Assembly: GCA_013398955.1 (NCBI GenBank)
Contig: VWPU01009596.1
Span: 62,001-126,000 of the forward strand
Length of the DNA stretch: 64,000 nucleotides
DNA from: Callaeas wilsoni
Lineage: Eukaryota > Chordata > Aves > Passeriformes > Callaeidae
Reading direction: 5' to 3'
Below the pieces are notes generated by a model. The model was not told the origin of the DNA. It did not search any database and saw nothing but the letters and a program-made list of their open reading frames with translations. A program made the position numbers and the translations under genes. Shown one piece after another: positions 24,912 through 36,419 of this stretch; the first letter of the stretch is position 1; each line of letters starts with the position of its first letter.

Positions 24912-27900
24912 AGCATGAACCCTGTGAGTGTGTGTTAGAGGAAGCTGTACTCCTCTCTAGACTTCATAAGAAATCCCTGACCTATGTCTGTCTAAGACTT
25001 CTGCATCTGCTGACAATTGCATCTTCAGTAATAACTGTCCATGAGGCTGTGATTGAATCCAGCACATCTTCCTGTCCATGTTGACATTTTAGGCCACTAT
25101 CAACTTGGAAGAAGGAGCACTTTCTGTTGAATTGCAATGGGTAAATGTAACCTGTTTCTTTTTTCCTTTTCTAAATAAACCTGCGGTAAATGGACAATGC
25201 TTTCCCTCAGGGAAATGTTCTCATCAGCTTGATTCATGGAAAGTTACTCATCTTCCTACCTCAAGGAAAGAATATGTATTTAATTCCCGAGAACAGACTA
25301 TTACATCACATGAGCAAAGATGGTTTAACAGGCAAAAGCTGTGAGAACTTCCAAAGGCAGCAAAGTTTGCTATGCAATGAGATGCTCTTCAGATGAGTTT
25401 GTGTAACATCTATAGGAAATACTTCACAATTAGTGTATTACATTCTTGTCCCATGAGAGGACCTAATACTACTGGCCTGTTCCACTTCATGTTTTGCTTG
25501 AAGTGCAAGTTACAGCAGATATTCTTGCATTATTGAACTAATTGTCATCACTTGCTTGATTCATTCCATCATATTATTTGTGATGTCCCATGAAAGTCTT
25601 GTAAAAGTGTGCTTGCACATCGTTATTATGGGGTACTGATGTTCAACTGGGAAAATGCCATGAGGTAAACGTTTAATGAGTCATTAACCTCTGAGAAATG
25701 CACATTACAAATAGGTTATGTGTACTCGGAAATATAACATGGATGAAGAAGTGCCACAAGAGGTTGTTTTGTCAGATTATTGATAGAGCAAACTTGTATG
25801 ACAGTAAGTTTTCTGAGGTGCAGGACACAAGCTAGTGCAATTATTTTTGTGAACAAAATTCACTGTGACCGAAGCCTTTCGATGTGGCTGAACTTTGTTC
25901 TCACCTGACACTGCCTGCCTTTGTCTGATCTTAAATATGGATCAGAAAATCTTCCTGAAGGGTTGCCCGGAGTACCAAGATCCTTTCAACACAATATAGT
26001 TTTAACATAAACTGTGCTTTTGTGGGCTTCTAAGTAGATTATTATCTTTCTGAAAAAGAAATAAGGCTTAAACTGGAATTTGCAGAAACTGTATTTTCCT
26101 CTGCCCCTCTGTAGGTTAGGAAAATTTAAACTACAACTATAAAGTCTAAAAGAATGATTAAGGCATGGGATTAAGACCAGGAATTTGCTTGCCTTCCATT
26201 TTGCCTTATGCAGAGCACTTTCTTAGTCTGAAGGATGAGAATAAATGTCTGCTGTGCCAGCAACCGCTCTGTGGATTCTGGGAAGTCATTTAGACTTGTC
26301 CATGGAGATGAACGAGCAGATCCAGGCTAACTCCGTTCCTGGAGGAGGCTGGATGTTACTGGGAAGGTGGAGACCTGTGCTAACAGGGTGCTGTGCTTGG
26401 CCTAAGAAGCCTTGTGCTCACAGGCTGGGTTTGTTCGACTGAAAATAAAGTCATAGCAACACAGCCATGTGGCACCTCTCCAGCACATGGCTCACAGGAG
26501 CTCAGGTCTGTCCACACACGTCTGTGTTAGCAAGACCTTGCTTTTTCTGGACTGAGTGCTCGTGGTGAACACCTGTGTTCCAGGTCCACAACTGACACAT
26601 TTTAGTGCCACAAATCCAAACCTGATTTTCTTAAACTCCATGTCCAGCTGCAGTCTCCCCCTGGAGATGAGAGTCACAAAATCTCCTGGCTCCTAAAGGC
26701 TTGCTTGGTGTGCCCAGGACTGCCTCACACTTAAAAACACTGAGTTAGAAATTTCCTTGTCCATCCAACCTGTAGAGCTGGACCAATGGGTTTGTTCAGC
26801 ACATTCCTGCCCAAACAACCTCTGCTCAAAGCATTGTCCGAAACAGAGGAAAACGGTCTTCTTCATCCAGAGCTTCACTGGTTCATGTGCTGGTCAGACA
26901 AACGGACTGTGTCTGTGCAGCTGATTAAAGACACAGTGGTCACCAGCAAAGCACGTTTCTTGTCCCTGTTTTATCTCCTGGTTTGTCTTTCATAGCATTT
27001 ATTGCAGTGGGGATGGATATGGAAAGTGATTCATCAGGCAATTCAGAACCAGCAGGAGAAGTGTGGCGTTTCTTTTCATAGCTAAAAGTCAAAAAAAGGC
27101 ACAATATGATAAAAATAACATTTGTTTTTTAAAAGAAGAATAAAAACAGTTTAAAAAATAATTGACCTCATGGGGGGAAAAAAATGTGTTTACCTCAAAA
27201 AAAACCCCTTTAGATTCTCCAAAGGAGGGAGGATGTTCCTCTGTAAGGCAGAGTAATGAGGATTTAATTGTGGATGATGAGGGTTCAGGAAACATCCTTC
27301 TCTTCTCTGTTTACTCTCAGCCACCTGAAGAAATTTCCAGCACATTTAATCACCTCCTACCAATCTACACTGCAGTGGGAGAGTGGCCCTTATCTTGGAA
27401 GGTAAGACACTAAGTAGAGAAACATCTTCTGCACTCTTATATCAGAATTAACCCTGGGGTTTCTCCCTCCCTGTCAGATGACATTTCCACAAGGGTATGG
27501 TAAGGAAAGATGCTTGTTCTGTTATCTCTGTTATTACTGAATTCATAAAGAAGGAAGGAAATCAGACACCGCAGGAAAGGCCATTCTGGTTGCAGAGTCA
27601 TAACAGTTTGCAATTTCCTCAAGAAGAACCTATCAGGAAAGGTGGTCTGATATGGGCTACAGTCTGAATTTTAAAAAAAGATTATTTGGGGTTTCTTTCC
27701 TTCCCTGTCCTGGCCACTTAAACATTTAATAGTTTAATACAGCATTAGAATCTGAAAAAAATACAGAATCTGTTTGAAGAATATAAGCTTGTTATGTCCC
27801 TTGCTGCATCATTATTCTGAATATCACTATAGTTATTGCAATAAAAAGGTAGATTTTCTTTTCCTTTTGTAACTTAACAGAATAGTGGATAAATATTTAC

Positions 27901-29512
27901 TACATAACATAGAAATAAAGTCTCCAAAGTTCTTTAAAACACATTGTTGATGATGGAATGTATGCTGCTCTACTGATTTGCATGTCAAAAAAAACATTCT
28001 TTGCACGGATTTCAGTCATTTTTACGTCAATTTTGTGTTACAGCTAAAGAAAAAGAAAAATTGTTTTCAACAGAGATTACACATTTATTTCTTTTCTTTT
28101 CTTGTGATCACATCTAGGGTCTTTCTGTACACAACATAGTTCATCTAAGCACAAACGCTCCTGGGATAGTCAGATGCATGCAAGCTGATTCAATTCTTGG
28201 GGAAGCAAAGAGAAAACCCAAGATGGAAAGCATTCAGAAACCTAAAATTAAACAAGTAACACCTTGACATGGCAAAACTGAAATACTTTCTTGACAAGAT
28301 TTCCTTGGGCTCTTGTTCTCCAGCTAATACTAATATTTTTAAATTACATTTGCTTGGTCAAAATATCAAACAGACAAATGCATTAGTTCCATATATGTGT
28401 GGATTCCACTCTGAATAATGGGGACAGCCAGAAACTGAAACTGAAAGTCAGCTGGACCAATTGGATCTTGTGGGTGGCTTTAGCAGGATCGCTTTCTGAA
28501 TAATAATCTAAACAAAACCTGGTCTGACTTTGGTAGGTGCATCCCCTGAACCATCTGCTGGTTGCAAAGATTTCTGAAAGGAGCCATGGGAATGAAAAAA
28601 AGCCTGCCACGAGGAAGGAACATGTAAAACCTGCAGAAAATCTTCATGTGTTGTCCACTAGTATTAAGTCATAGCTCTGACAGGCTACCATCTGTAGTTT
28701 TCCACCTCATTCCTTAAACTGCTGATAAATTATTGGAATTGTATAAACCCATCAGTAAAGTGCACTCAGGAGTACTCTAAGAAAGGACTTGGGACTTTAC
28801 TGGCACAAAAACTACAAACAAGATATCCTGCAAAAAAAATTCTCTGGCTGGAGACGGGGGAAGCCCTACCCAAAAGGAACAATATAATTAGATCTCTCTT
28901 ATTACGGTGTGCCTGCGTAATTCCACAAGTGAGTAAGGTTTTGAACAGGAAGGAAGGTGGCCTTTGGCTGCAGAAGTGCAGGTAATAGCACTGGCAGCTA
29001 CTAGATCTGAATATTTGATGTTTGCTCCCAAAGAGAACAGCGGTGGCCAAGGTGCAATAAATGAGAACAGCTGGGCAACACCCTACGCACTGTTCTGCTC
29101 TACTTGTGAAAAGCTACTGGAATGAAGTAATTTTACATTTTTTTCAGGGCTTGAAATTAAGGACAGTCTTAATGGAGTAACCTTCTGAGAGATTTTTATC
29201 TTCTACAAGATTATTTTTTCTGCACACCCAGGTATTTTTCTTTTTTTTTCCTTTTTTTTTAATATATAGCAAAGTACCATATTAACCCTCACTTAACTGA
29301 GGGGGATTACTCTAAAAAGGACAAATTTATGTCAATATGTTTTCCAGTTGGTGCAACTGTGAATTCTCAAAAGCTATCTCTATGCAAAATAGAATAATGA
29401 CATAGGCTGTCTAATTTTTGGCTTGTTTGAATTTGTGCTGTTGATTTGGGATTCTAAGCTGAGTTTTTCCATGTCCAGTGAGCGAGATTTGTCTGCTCGA
29501 GCCTGTGAATGA
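24912..29512. other. single-copy sequence with one exon-like interval
   Basis: AT-rich DNA without recognised repeats. Apart from the exon-like interval at 27321-27401, nothing supports a gene. Confidence 0.4.
27321..27401 (+). other. possible 81-bp exon (unproven)
   Basis: A strong acceptor (pyrimidine-rich TTCTCTTCTCTGTTTACTCTCAG before 27321, described here by position 27298-27320) and a strong donor (AAG|GTAAGA at 27402) bracket 27 open codons in phase 0-0. The peptide ends HLLPIYTAVGEWPLSWK and matches nothing I recognise. Splice-like pairs of this quality also arise by chance in long non-coding DNA, so it may be a non-coding RNA exon or nothing. Confidence 0.13.
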
Positions 29513-29713
29513 AACAGAAATTGTGCCTGTTACTTTTCAGAAATACTTCTAGATCTCCAGTGCCTGAAGAAGGAAATTGAAACCAAGAAAAAAGTGCAAT
29601 ATCAAGGTATTACCCCCTTTGAAGGTGTTCTTCAGCCTCTCTGCGGAGCAGGTCTGTGTACCCTATTAGTGCTTTTGGCCTTAATTATTTATGCCAGCTG
29701 TTTGTCCAGATGA
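29513..29713 (+). other. 66-codon stop-to-stop frame, helix plus hydrophobic segment (unproven exon)
   Basis: This frame has no ATG. After a good acceptor (TTACTTTTCAG, exon would start 29541) it reads a charged, helix-like stretch LKKEIETKKKVQYQ, then a hydrophobic stretch CTLLVLLALIIYASC of transmembrane-like composition, then stops at 29711. Alternatively a donor at 29607 (CAAG|GTATT) would cut a 66-bp exon in phase 1-1. No family recognised. The same DNA has E-box and homeodomain-like sites, so a conserved enhancer is an equally good reading. Confidence 0.15.
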
Positions 29714-29816
29714 ATGCATTTATCAAATCCCAACAGAGACAAAATTAGCCATCTGCTGCAAATCCTAGATTTTCCTTGTACTTTTGTTGTGTGTGGCAAT
29801 TTCCATGTCTTTCTAG

Positions 29817-29870
29817 AAACAAGGATTTTGATGTACATTTCCATGATTCTCTCCTGTGATAAGATTCCAG
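29817..29870 (+). other. possible 54-bp exon, phase-compatible with 29541-29606 (unproven)
   Basis: Acceptor CCATGTCTTTCTAG before 29817 and donor CAG|GTAAAA at 29871. Only one frame is open, and it is the phase (1-1) that would join the 66-bp interval upstream. The peptide is not recognisable. Probability of a chance open frame of this length is high. Confidence 0.08.
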
Positions 29871-32800
29871 GTAAAATATATATATAAAAAAACTCAATGA
29901 AATGTAATGATTCAGTGCTTTTTCATGCAGTAACTATAATCCTAGAATAATTAAATGTTCCTTGAACTTGGAAGCTTGTAAAAATGTTGCTATGTACCAA
30001 ATGTAATTTCAATTACTGCTTTGTCTTCCTAGTCTCCATAGTTTGTCTTCTAGGCTGTAGTTTATTATGGTGCCTGCAACTTTTTTTTTCCACAACTAGA
30101 TCCAGTTTAATGTGCTGTAATTAGAGTGTTTGCCATTTAAGGGCTGGAATGAATGTCCTGTGAAGAGCAGCTGTGGACTTCAGGTTTGTCGAGCTTGAAG
30201 AAAATGTGGCTGAGGAACAACTTCATGCACTTGTCTGTCTAGGCGTGTGAGAAGCAAGCCCAAGGTTAAATATGGGGCAGAAAAGGGCCAGAAATCCTCT
30301 TTGGTAGTGCCTGTCAGGAGTACTCCCATAAGTGCAAGGAGCTGAGGTTTGCTGTTTGTTGACCTGACACGGACGGGCTGAGGGACACCTTGGTTAGATT
30401 TGCCCATAATCACCCTGGAACGGAAGGTCACAGCACAGAAACACCTGTGCAGGTTGTGCATAATCCAGTCCAGGCCAAGAAGCAGTATTGCTGGTTTATC
30501 CCTGGTTAATAAACCCTTACAAAGTGTTTATACAAAATGTTTGTACCACTGCATGATGGTGAGCATGGCTAACATCACTGCACTTGGACAATGACGAGCA
30601 GCAGTGAAAGACCTTCAGATAACTCAGGTAAATAAGTCATGCCACTTCCTCAGAAGGCATAATTGTCCTAACAGTGTGACCATTCACCAAATAAAACATC
30701 AGGATTCCATGAATCAAATCCCTCAATTAAAAATAAACAAGGCACAGACGAACAAAACATTTGCCGCTTGAGCACAACCCATGCAGAGCCTCTTCTAGTT
30801 AAAGCACTAATTGAATCTATAAAGTTCTGCTGTATTTGCATATAGAGAGAAGACTTCCAAATCTTCTCTTTCATGGAGCACTGATAGCACCAATAGCATG
30901 TTTCTAATTCATTCTTTTTCATTTTCACTTCCAAAATAAATGTATTTTAGAATTACATGAATAATCCTGCAGCTGTTGAAGGCAATCATTACTCCTTTTA
31001 TTTTGATTTTTTTTTAGCATTAACTTCAGATTTCAAAGCAATAGGTTAGACTGAAGGTCCAAAGCATAGACATTTTTCCCAAAAGATTCAGAATTTCTGA
31101 CTGTCAGTATGCAAGCCAGTGGGAACTGCCTGATTATCACCTGAAGACTAAGTTTTGTGTCTTTGACCTGTGGAAGAAAACAGAATATATGGTGCCTCTG
31201 CTTTTAAAACTTGAGAAATACATTGTCTAAGCTTAGATCTCCGGCTTAAAATAACAAAGTAATGGAAGCTTCACGAGGTTCAAAATGTTAACAAATACTG
31301 TCAAAGCAAATTTGGAGGAAAAGTAAAGCTCATGGGCAAGTGGGAATGACTCTCATATTAAAGACATGTTGAGAATTGCAGACCATTTCTCAGGAAACAA
31401 ATCTGCTTCTGCCCCAAACTGGAAAACTTCAGCAGCACTGGAGTTTGTCTGCCATTCCCAGAATCCAGGCTGGTCATTTACTCCATGGAAAACTAGGGGA
31501 AAGGGTTTGCTTTGCCCTTTTGGAAGCTATCTGTTGAGAGCAGTGCTAGGAAGCCTTGTGGCTCCCGAATGATATCCTGAATGATATCTTATCAGGGTCT
31601 TGCTTATCCTGGGACTGGTTTGACCTGATTTTCTGCCAAACCCCTTCTGCTGTTTGCTCTCCAGAGACAGCTGTGAGCACAGGTTCTTCTGGGTTGTTCC
31701 CTGAGCCACATTTCTGGAGCCAAATGTGCTCATTTCTCCATGCTGCATGTGCAGGGTTACCGTGATGAGTCACGAAACAAAAACTTAACAAACTGAAGGC
31801 CCAAACCCTCGTGTTTTCCAGGGCTGAAAGAAAAAAAAAAACACTTAAACTCGGACACATCCCATCTGGAAGACTAAGAAGAGAGGAAGGGAAGTAAAGA
31901 CCACCTCAACTTTGTCTTGAAAAGGAGGAGTTAGTGCTTTGTTCTCATTTGACTGCAATAAGGATTCCCTGGGCCTGAGTCACCTGTTTTAGGCCATGGA
32001 GTACCTTTTGTCTGGAAATAGCTGCAATCACAGGAAATACCTTTTAAGAAGTGTTTAGCATCCATCCTACTCTGTAGAAAACATGGCTATAAATCCTCCA
32101 AGCCCCGTTTTGATTTACTTCCACCAGTTTTGGGCACCCTTGCGTGGCTGCAGCTTCTCTTTGGTGTTTACAAGGCCCTTAAGGTCAGCATTTCATTTCT
32201 TTGAGAAGATTAAACAGCAGCACAGCAATGTAATTTTACATTTGTATGCAAAATGGTCTCTTCTAGAAAAAAAAGACAGCCATCACTTTATTTTACCAAT
32301 GCATGCACTACAATACAGATTCTTTTAGGCATGTTGGGACCTGGCTTGTTAGTAATCTTCATATAGGCTGTTTGGCTCTATCAATACCTGCCACGAATGA
32401 TCACTCTCCTCATTTCAACAATGTGCTCTTGAGAAGGCCATTTTCTGCCAACATAGTGAAAAATCTATTATTTTATGCACGAAAGGAAAAGATCAGCAAA
32501 ATGCAATGGCCTACCTGCCTCTTATTCTTCATTGCTGTGAGATCTAAGCCAGCAGATTTCCTCTTTTCAGAGAATATTTTAAAGCACGGATGTTGGGGGC
32601 CAGGTGTTTTAGGTTTTGGGTTTTTTCTAAATACTGGACTACCAGGTATATAGGGACCTACAAGTTCAGGTGGAAGACAAACCGGACAAATTGCTTTTAC
32701 TGGCTTTAAAAAGAGAGTTTTAAAATCCCAGATAAAAACAAAAACAAAAACAAACACCAAGCCAAAAACAAAAACAAAACCGAAAAAAAAACCCAACACA

Positions 32801-33179
32801 CACACACACACACACACATACAAAAATCCCCCATCCAAAGCCGAATATTGTTCATGTCCGTGAATTGTGGGGAAAGTTGTGTGCAAATGTGCAATACAGG
32901 CATGTGATGTGTAGATGCTTTGAGGGCTAAATCTGCACCCCATCAGCAATCAAAAACAGCAACGCCATAAACATTTCCCTGCGCTTCAGTTGCTTTTGAA
33001 TCATGCCTTGTGTGGTGTGGCCTTGGTTCAAAATAGTAGCGATAATGTCCTAAATTAATATTTAGCCCTGGAGGGAAAGCAAAATGCTGTCCCTCATTCC
33101 CAAAACTGAAAGAATCACAATCATGACTATAAAAAGGTGTTTGTGCTTTTAGTGAGGTTTTCTATAGCAAAAGATGAGC
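29871..33179. other. single-copy sequence with simple repeats, no gene recognised
   Basis: No recognised gene. A tandem 12-bp pair (CCGAATGATATC, CTGAATGATATC) lies at 31565-31588. An A-rich CAAAAA stretch and an (AC)n run occur near 32.74-32.82 kb. Confidence 0.4.
32735..32818 (+). repeat. (CAAAAA)n-like tract followed by (AC)n microsatellite
   Basis: CAAAAA/CAAAC steps from about 32735 to 32790, then about eleven AC dinucleotides at 32796-32818. The minus-strand 158-codon frame over it is a low-complexity artefact. Confidence 0.93.
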
Positions 33180-33560
33180 TAACAGGGTAAGATTGCAAGT
33201 TATACCTTAAAAATAAACACCTGGCAAATGACTACCACATCTGGAGCACACCACAGTATTTAAATTACATTTGGCTCGTCACCCTGTGCTTCGCAGCTGT
33301 TACGGCACAGAGGAGGATAATTAAGAGCAGCAGGTTACCATGGTATTTAATGGACTGCTGCTGAACTATTTGTGTGTTTGTGATCCAAGTGAAAACTGTT
33401 GGGCAAGTTATGGCTTTGGAGCAGGAAAATGTTTATGAGTGACAGTGAGTTTATTGAGAGCATTTATTTACCTTGTGATCTGGGGAAAGAAGCAAAGATT
33501 TCAGGAAATTGAGAAAGCTGTAGGAATCATAATGTAGTTATGTCAGGAATGTGCTTAAAG
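33180..33560. promoter_or_regulatory. candidate conserved non-coding element
   Basis: Balanced-composition, repeat-free DNA with GATAATTAAGAG, GCAGCAGGTTACC, CAGCTGTTA and TTTATGAGTGA motifs, the mixture typical of developmental enhancers. It has no open frame of note. The call is from composition and motif feel only. Confidence 0.15.
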
Positions 33561-33936
33561 CAGAATAAATTGTGTCCTGGTTAAAGGGAAATCCAGAGTA
33601 CATACATTAACATGCTATACAGTATCAGGTACATCAGCTAAGGCTCTGAGTCACCAAATAAAGAAGTAAAAAAAAGCTGGTTTCTGACCAAAAAAAAAAA
33701 ATAGGAAGGAAAGAATGAAGGAAATGAGTTGAGGTAATTTGACTGCTTTTCTGATGCACTGAGCTCATCCCACAGCTCAGGTACAAACAGGTTCATTTCA
33801 GGACTGCAGGTGACACAGAGCAGAGATTCCCCTTCAGCCTCTTGTGATGTGCTTGTAACTTTGTACGTCAACACACAAAAGGTGAAAAATCTCTTTTTTT
33901 TTAAAAAGTTGACAACTATCCCTCCATCTTGCCTAG

Positions 33937-34000
33937 CAACTGCTTATGACCACATTCCTGGAGAGAAAAGCAACCTTTTCAAATTTGATAAAGACCTATT
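33937..34000 (+). other. possible 64-bp exon (unproven)
   Basis: A strong acceptor (CCCTCCATCTTGCCTAG before 33937) and a GTGAGT donor at 34001 bracket a stretch open in phase 1, reading TAYDHIPGEKSNLFKFDKDL. The residues look protein-like but I cannot assign a family. The next splice-like pair (about 34063-34082) would leave an intron of only ~60 bases, which argues against it. Confidence 0.13.
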
Positions 34001-34082
34001 GTGAGTTCCCATGTGAATGCCAGGAGCTACACAGAAATTCAAAGACTTTTATCACTCTCTAGTGTGGTCCAAGTAGATACTG

Positions 34083-35129
34083 GTAAGTAATGTTTGGTCA
34101 ATGTGTATAAACTAAAAAATAAGAACTCTTTGGAGTTTCCATTCTACCTTCTCTTATTTTGCTCTTCATCTAAAAACATTTTTTCTCAACCTCGTAAACA
34201 TCTCACATTTATTCTATCCTAAAATCTGGGGTTAATTGGAAAAAATAATATTTTACCTCCATGTCAACCCATCAAGTATTCAGATATTGTGTATTAGGTT
34301 GGCTGTTTCCTGAAATACCTTGAAACAAGCACGATTTTGAAGCATGGCTTGAAGTCTTTGTTTCCTTAACTTTTGAAGACAGACGATGCAGTTGTGTTAA
34401 GTGTTCTTGCCTTTTTTTTTTCTTTTCCATAAAAAATGTAAGAAACTTCATTTTGTTACTTAAGATAAAACAAATCTTAGTTAAAATAAAAAAAACAATG
34501 GCTTTCACTTATTCACCTGTCTCCAGAGGCTGAAATTTCAAGAAGAGAAATGGCTAAGAAGAGACTAAGAGATTCTACCCAGTGATCTGAAAGCTCCAGA
34601 GCAGTAGAAAACCATGACAACATGAAAACAACATGAAAAGTGCCAACATTTGACTGAAAAACTCTTGCAATAATGGCTAGTGAAGCAATTTCTTTGGAGT
34701 TAATTAGGAACAACTAAACAGTATGAGCTCTCTGCATTGTGAGTGGGAGAGACTTCTTCCTCTCCATGGGCAAAACATGCTCATGACAGGGGAGGAAATT
34801 AAACAGAGGAGATGGGAAGGGAGATTTAGCCCTCATCTTTCCTGTGCCTGGCAAAACTCAGCTAAACAGCTGCAGAGAAAGAAATGACCACAGAGATAAT
34901 TTCTTTTTTCAAAGCAGTACAATTACATGGTGTCCCTCTCTCCAGGTACATCAGGATCAACAAAATCATCTACAGTATCATTTAGGCTTCACAGCCAATG
35001 CTGAGACAAAAAATAAGCAGTCAGGGAACCGTGATAATATTTTTCTTTTACTTTGCCTGCTTCAAAGGAGCCTGAAAAATGGCTTCTTTCCCTTTGGACA
35101 CGGGGTTTCTTTTTTGAGTGCCTAAAAGC
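34083..35129. other. single-copy sequence, no gene recognised
   Basis: AT-rich single-copy DNA, rising in GC toward 35.1 kb. Confidence 0.4.
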
Positions 35130-35630
35130 GCAGACAAAGAGTGCTTGCTGCCCGCCACACGGCCCGGGGACGGATGTGCGGTGTGGGCACACACGCCCGG
35201 GGACACCTTCGGTGTGTGAGGCGCCACGTGCCCCACCTCACCTGCACTTGGCCCAGTGCCACTGCTCACAGCGGCTTCTGGGTCTTTCTAAAACAAAATT
35301 CGTTACTATGGAAATGGCAATAGAGTCGTTCCTGACTACAAAGGTGACATCAGCTTTCCTGAGCGACTCAACTCCGCCTTTGCCCCCGCCCCCCGCAGCA
35401 GCAGAGTCGGCGTCGCCTAGGCGGGTGATGCTCCCGCCCGTAGATTTCACACTCTCAGCCCCCTCTGGACCGGCACAGGCAGGGCCCAGGGGCGGTGAGC
35501 GAGCCGAGCCATGGCTGCGTGGCGGCAGCCCCACCTGCGCCAGAGCAGGGGCGAAGTGGCACGGCGGCGGCCCCAGGCCTGGGCAACTTCTTGGGAGCGC
35601 TGCCCCGCCCCATCTCCCAGCTGTTACCAG
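35130..35630 (+). promoter_or_regulatory. CpG-island-like promoter candidate
   Basis: I count about 23 CpG in 35361-35615, near the number expected from base composition, so CpG depletion is slight. The block holds an X-box-like GTTACTATGG (35302-35311), a CRE-like TGACATCA near 35346, GC-box-like CCGCC/CCCGCCC sites, the 10-bp palindrome CGCCTAGGCG (35414-35423), and a donor GGCG|GTGAGC near 35494. An ATG in strong Kozak context (GAGCCATGG, near 35511) opens only ~46 codons. It may be the promoter and first exon of an unannotated transcript. Alternatively it is the GC-rich internal part of the antisense retroelement that adjoins it. Confidence 0.35.
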
Positions 35631-36391
35631 GGCATCAGCAGGAGCCATGTCCACCCCTCAAAGTACGGGTGATCCCCCCCTTTCTGTCACAGGCGGGTGT
35701 GACCTTCCCGCTTGTGGAGCCATCCCGGGAGTCCGGGAGGCACTCCTGCCCTGAAATCCTGGAAAAAACTTTCCACAGATGGAACATGGGAAGTGGGGGC
35801 TCTTCCCTCCTCCCCTGCAATGGTGCGATCCCAGCCTTTATCAGCCGCTCTGGGAAACCTGTAGGAAGTGGGGGTCCTTCCTCCTCCTCCTACCATGGAG
35901 CAGGTCAGGTCCTCCCCCACCCCGGCCGCTTCGTGTCCAGGAGTTCCCAGGCCAACTCTCAATTCAAAGTTTGCACGTGTTAAACACGAAATAAACTTTC
36001 GCATTGTAGTCTGCTTTTTTCTACCAATCTCAGCTGGTGGCAAACAAACACACACACACGCACGCTCCACCTCCCCGCCATCCGATCTGGGGCAGGTTGG
36101 AAAAGCAGCAACAGGAAAAAATCTTTGAGAAATTACTCCAAAAGCAAAGGCCCCCACCACCAAGCCAGGTTTTCTTGGGATTGCTAGCCAGTTCCAACCT
36201 TACACAGATACACAATACATAATACAAACTGCACACTACACAACGAAAAGAGCTACCTTTATACTACCTCCTGCGAGAATGAACCATGGTGTCTCAACCG
36301 CAGGCCATTGTAGGGAATCCTTAAGATTGCCAGCAGGAATTAATTCCTTGCAGGATATTTCCAGTCCGAAGGAAGGGTACCAGGTTCCCTT
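35631..36391. other. GC-rich spacer between CpG block and antisense LTR
   Basis: On the minus strand this is where the leader of the retroelement at 36.4 kb would lie, but I see no gag-like domain. On the plus strand an AATAAA at about 35989 follows the end of a 162-codon domain-less frame (35495-35983). A 35-bp motif (AAGTGGGGG...CCTCCTCC...ATGG) recurs 75 bp apart (35791 and 35866). A short CA run lies near 36050. The nature of this interval is unresolved. Confidence 0.3.
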
Positions 36392-36409
36392 GTCCTGTCT
36401 GGGGTGCCA
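36392..36409 (-). other. retroviral primer-binding-site-like 18-mer
   Basis: On the minus strand the sequence reads TGGCACCCCAGACAGGAC. It begins with TGG, as tRNA-primed sites do, and lies about 10 bases beyond the LTR end. The matching acceptor stem (CUGGGGUG-CCA) resembles tRNA-Arg from memory; this is uncertain. Confidence 0.4.
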
Positions 36410-36419
36410 GAAAAACCGC

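Noticed and set aside
24315..24938. 207-codon plus-strand frame
   Set aside because: Lies almost wholly inside a solo LTR and has no retroviral domain.
35053..35754. 233-codon plus-strand frame, the longest in the window
   Set aside because: Runs through CpG-rich DNA with open frames on the opposite strand too; no domain or homologue recognised.
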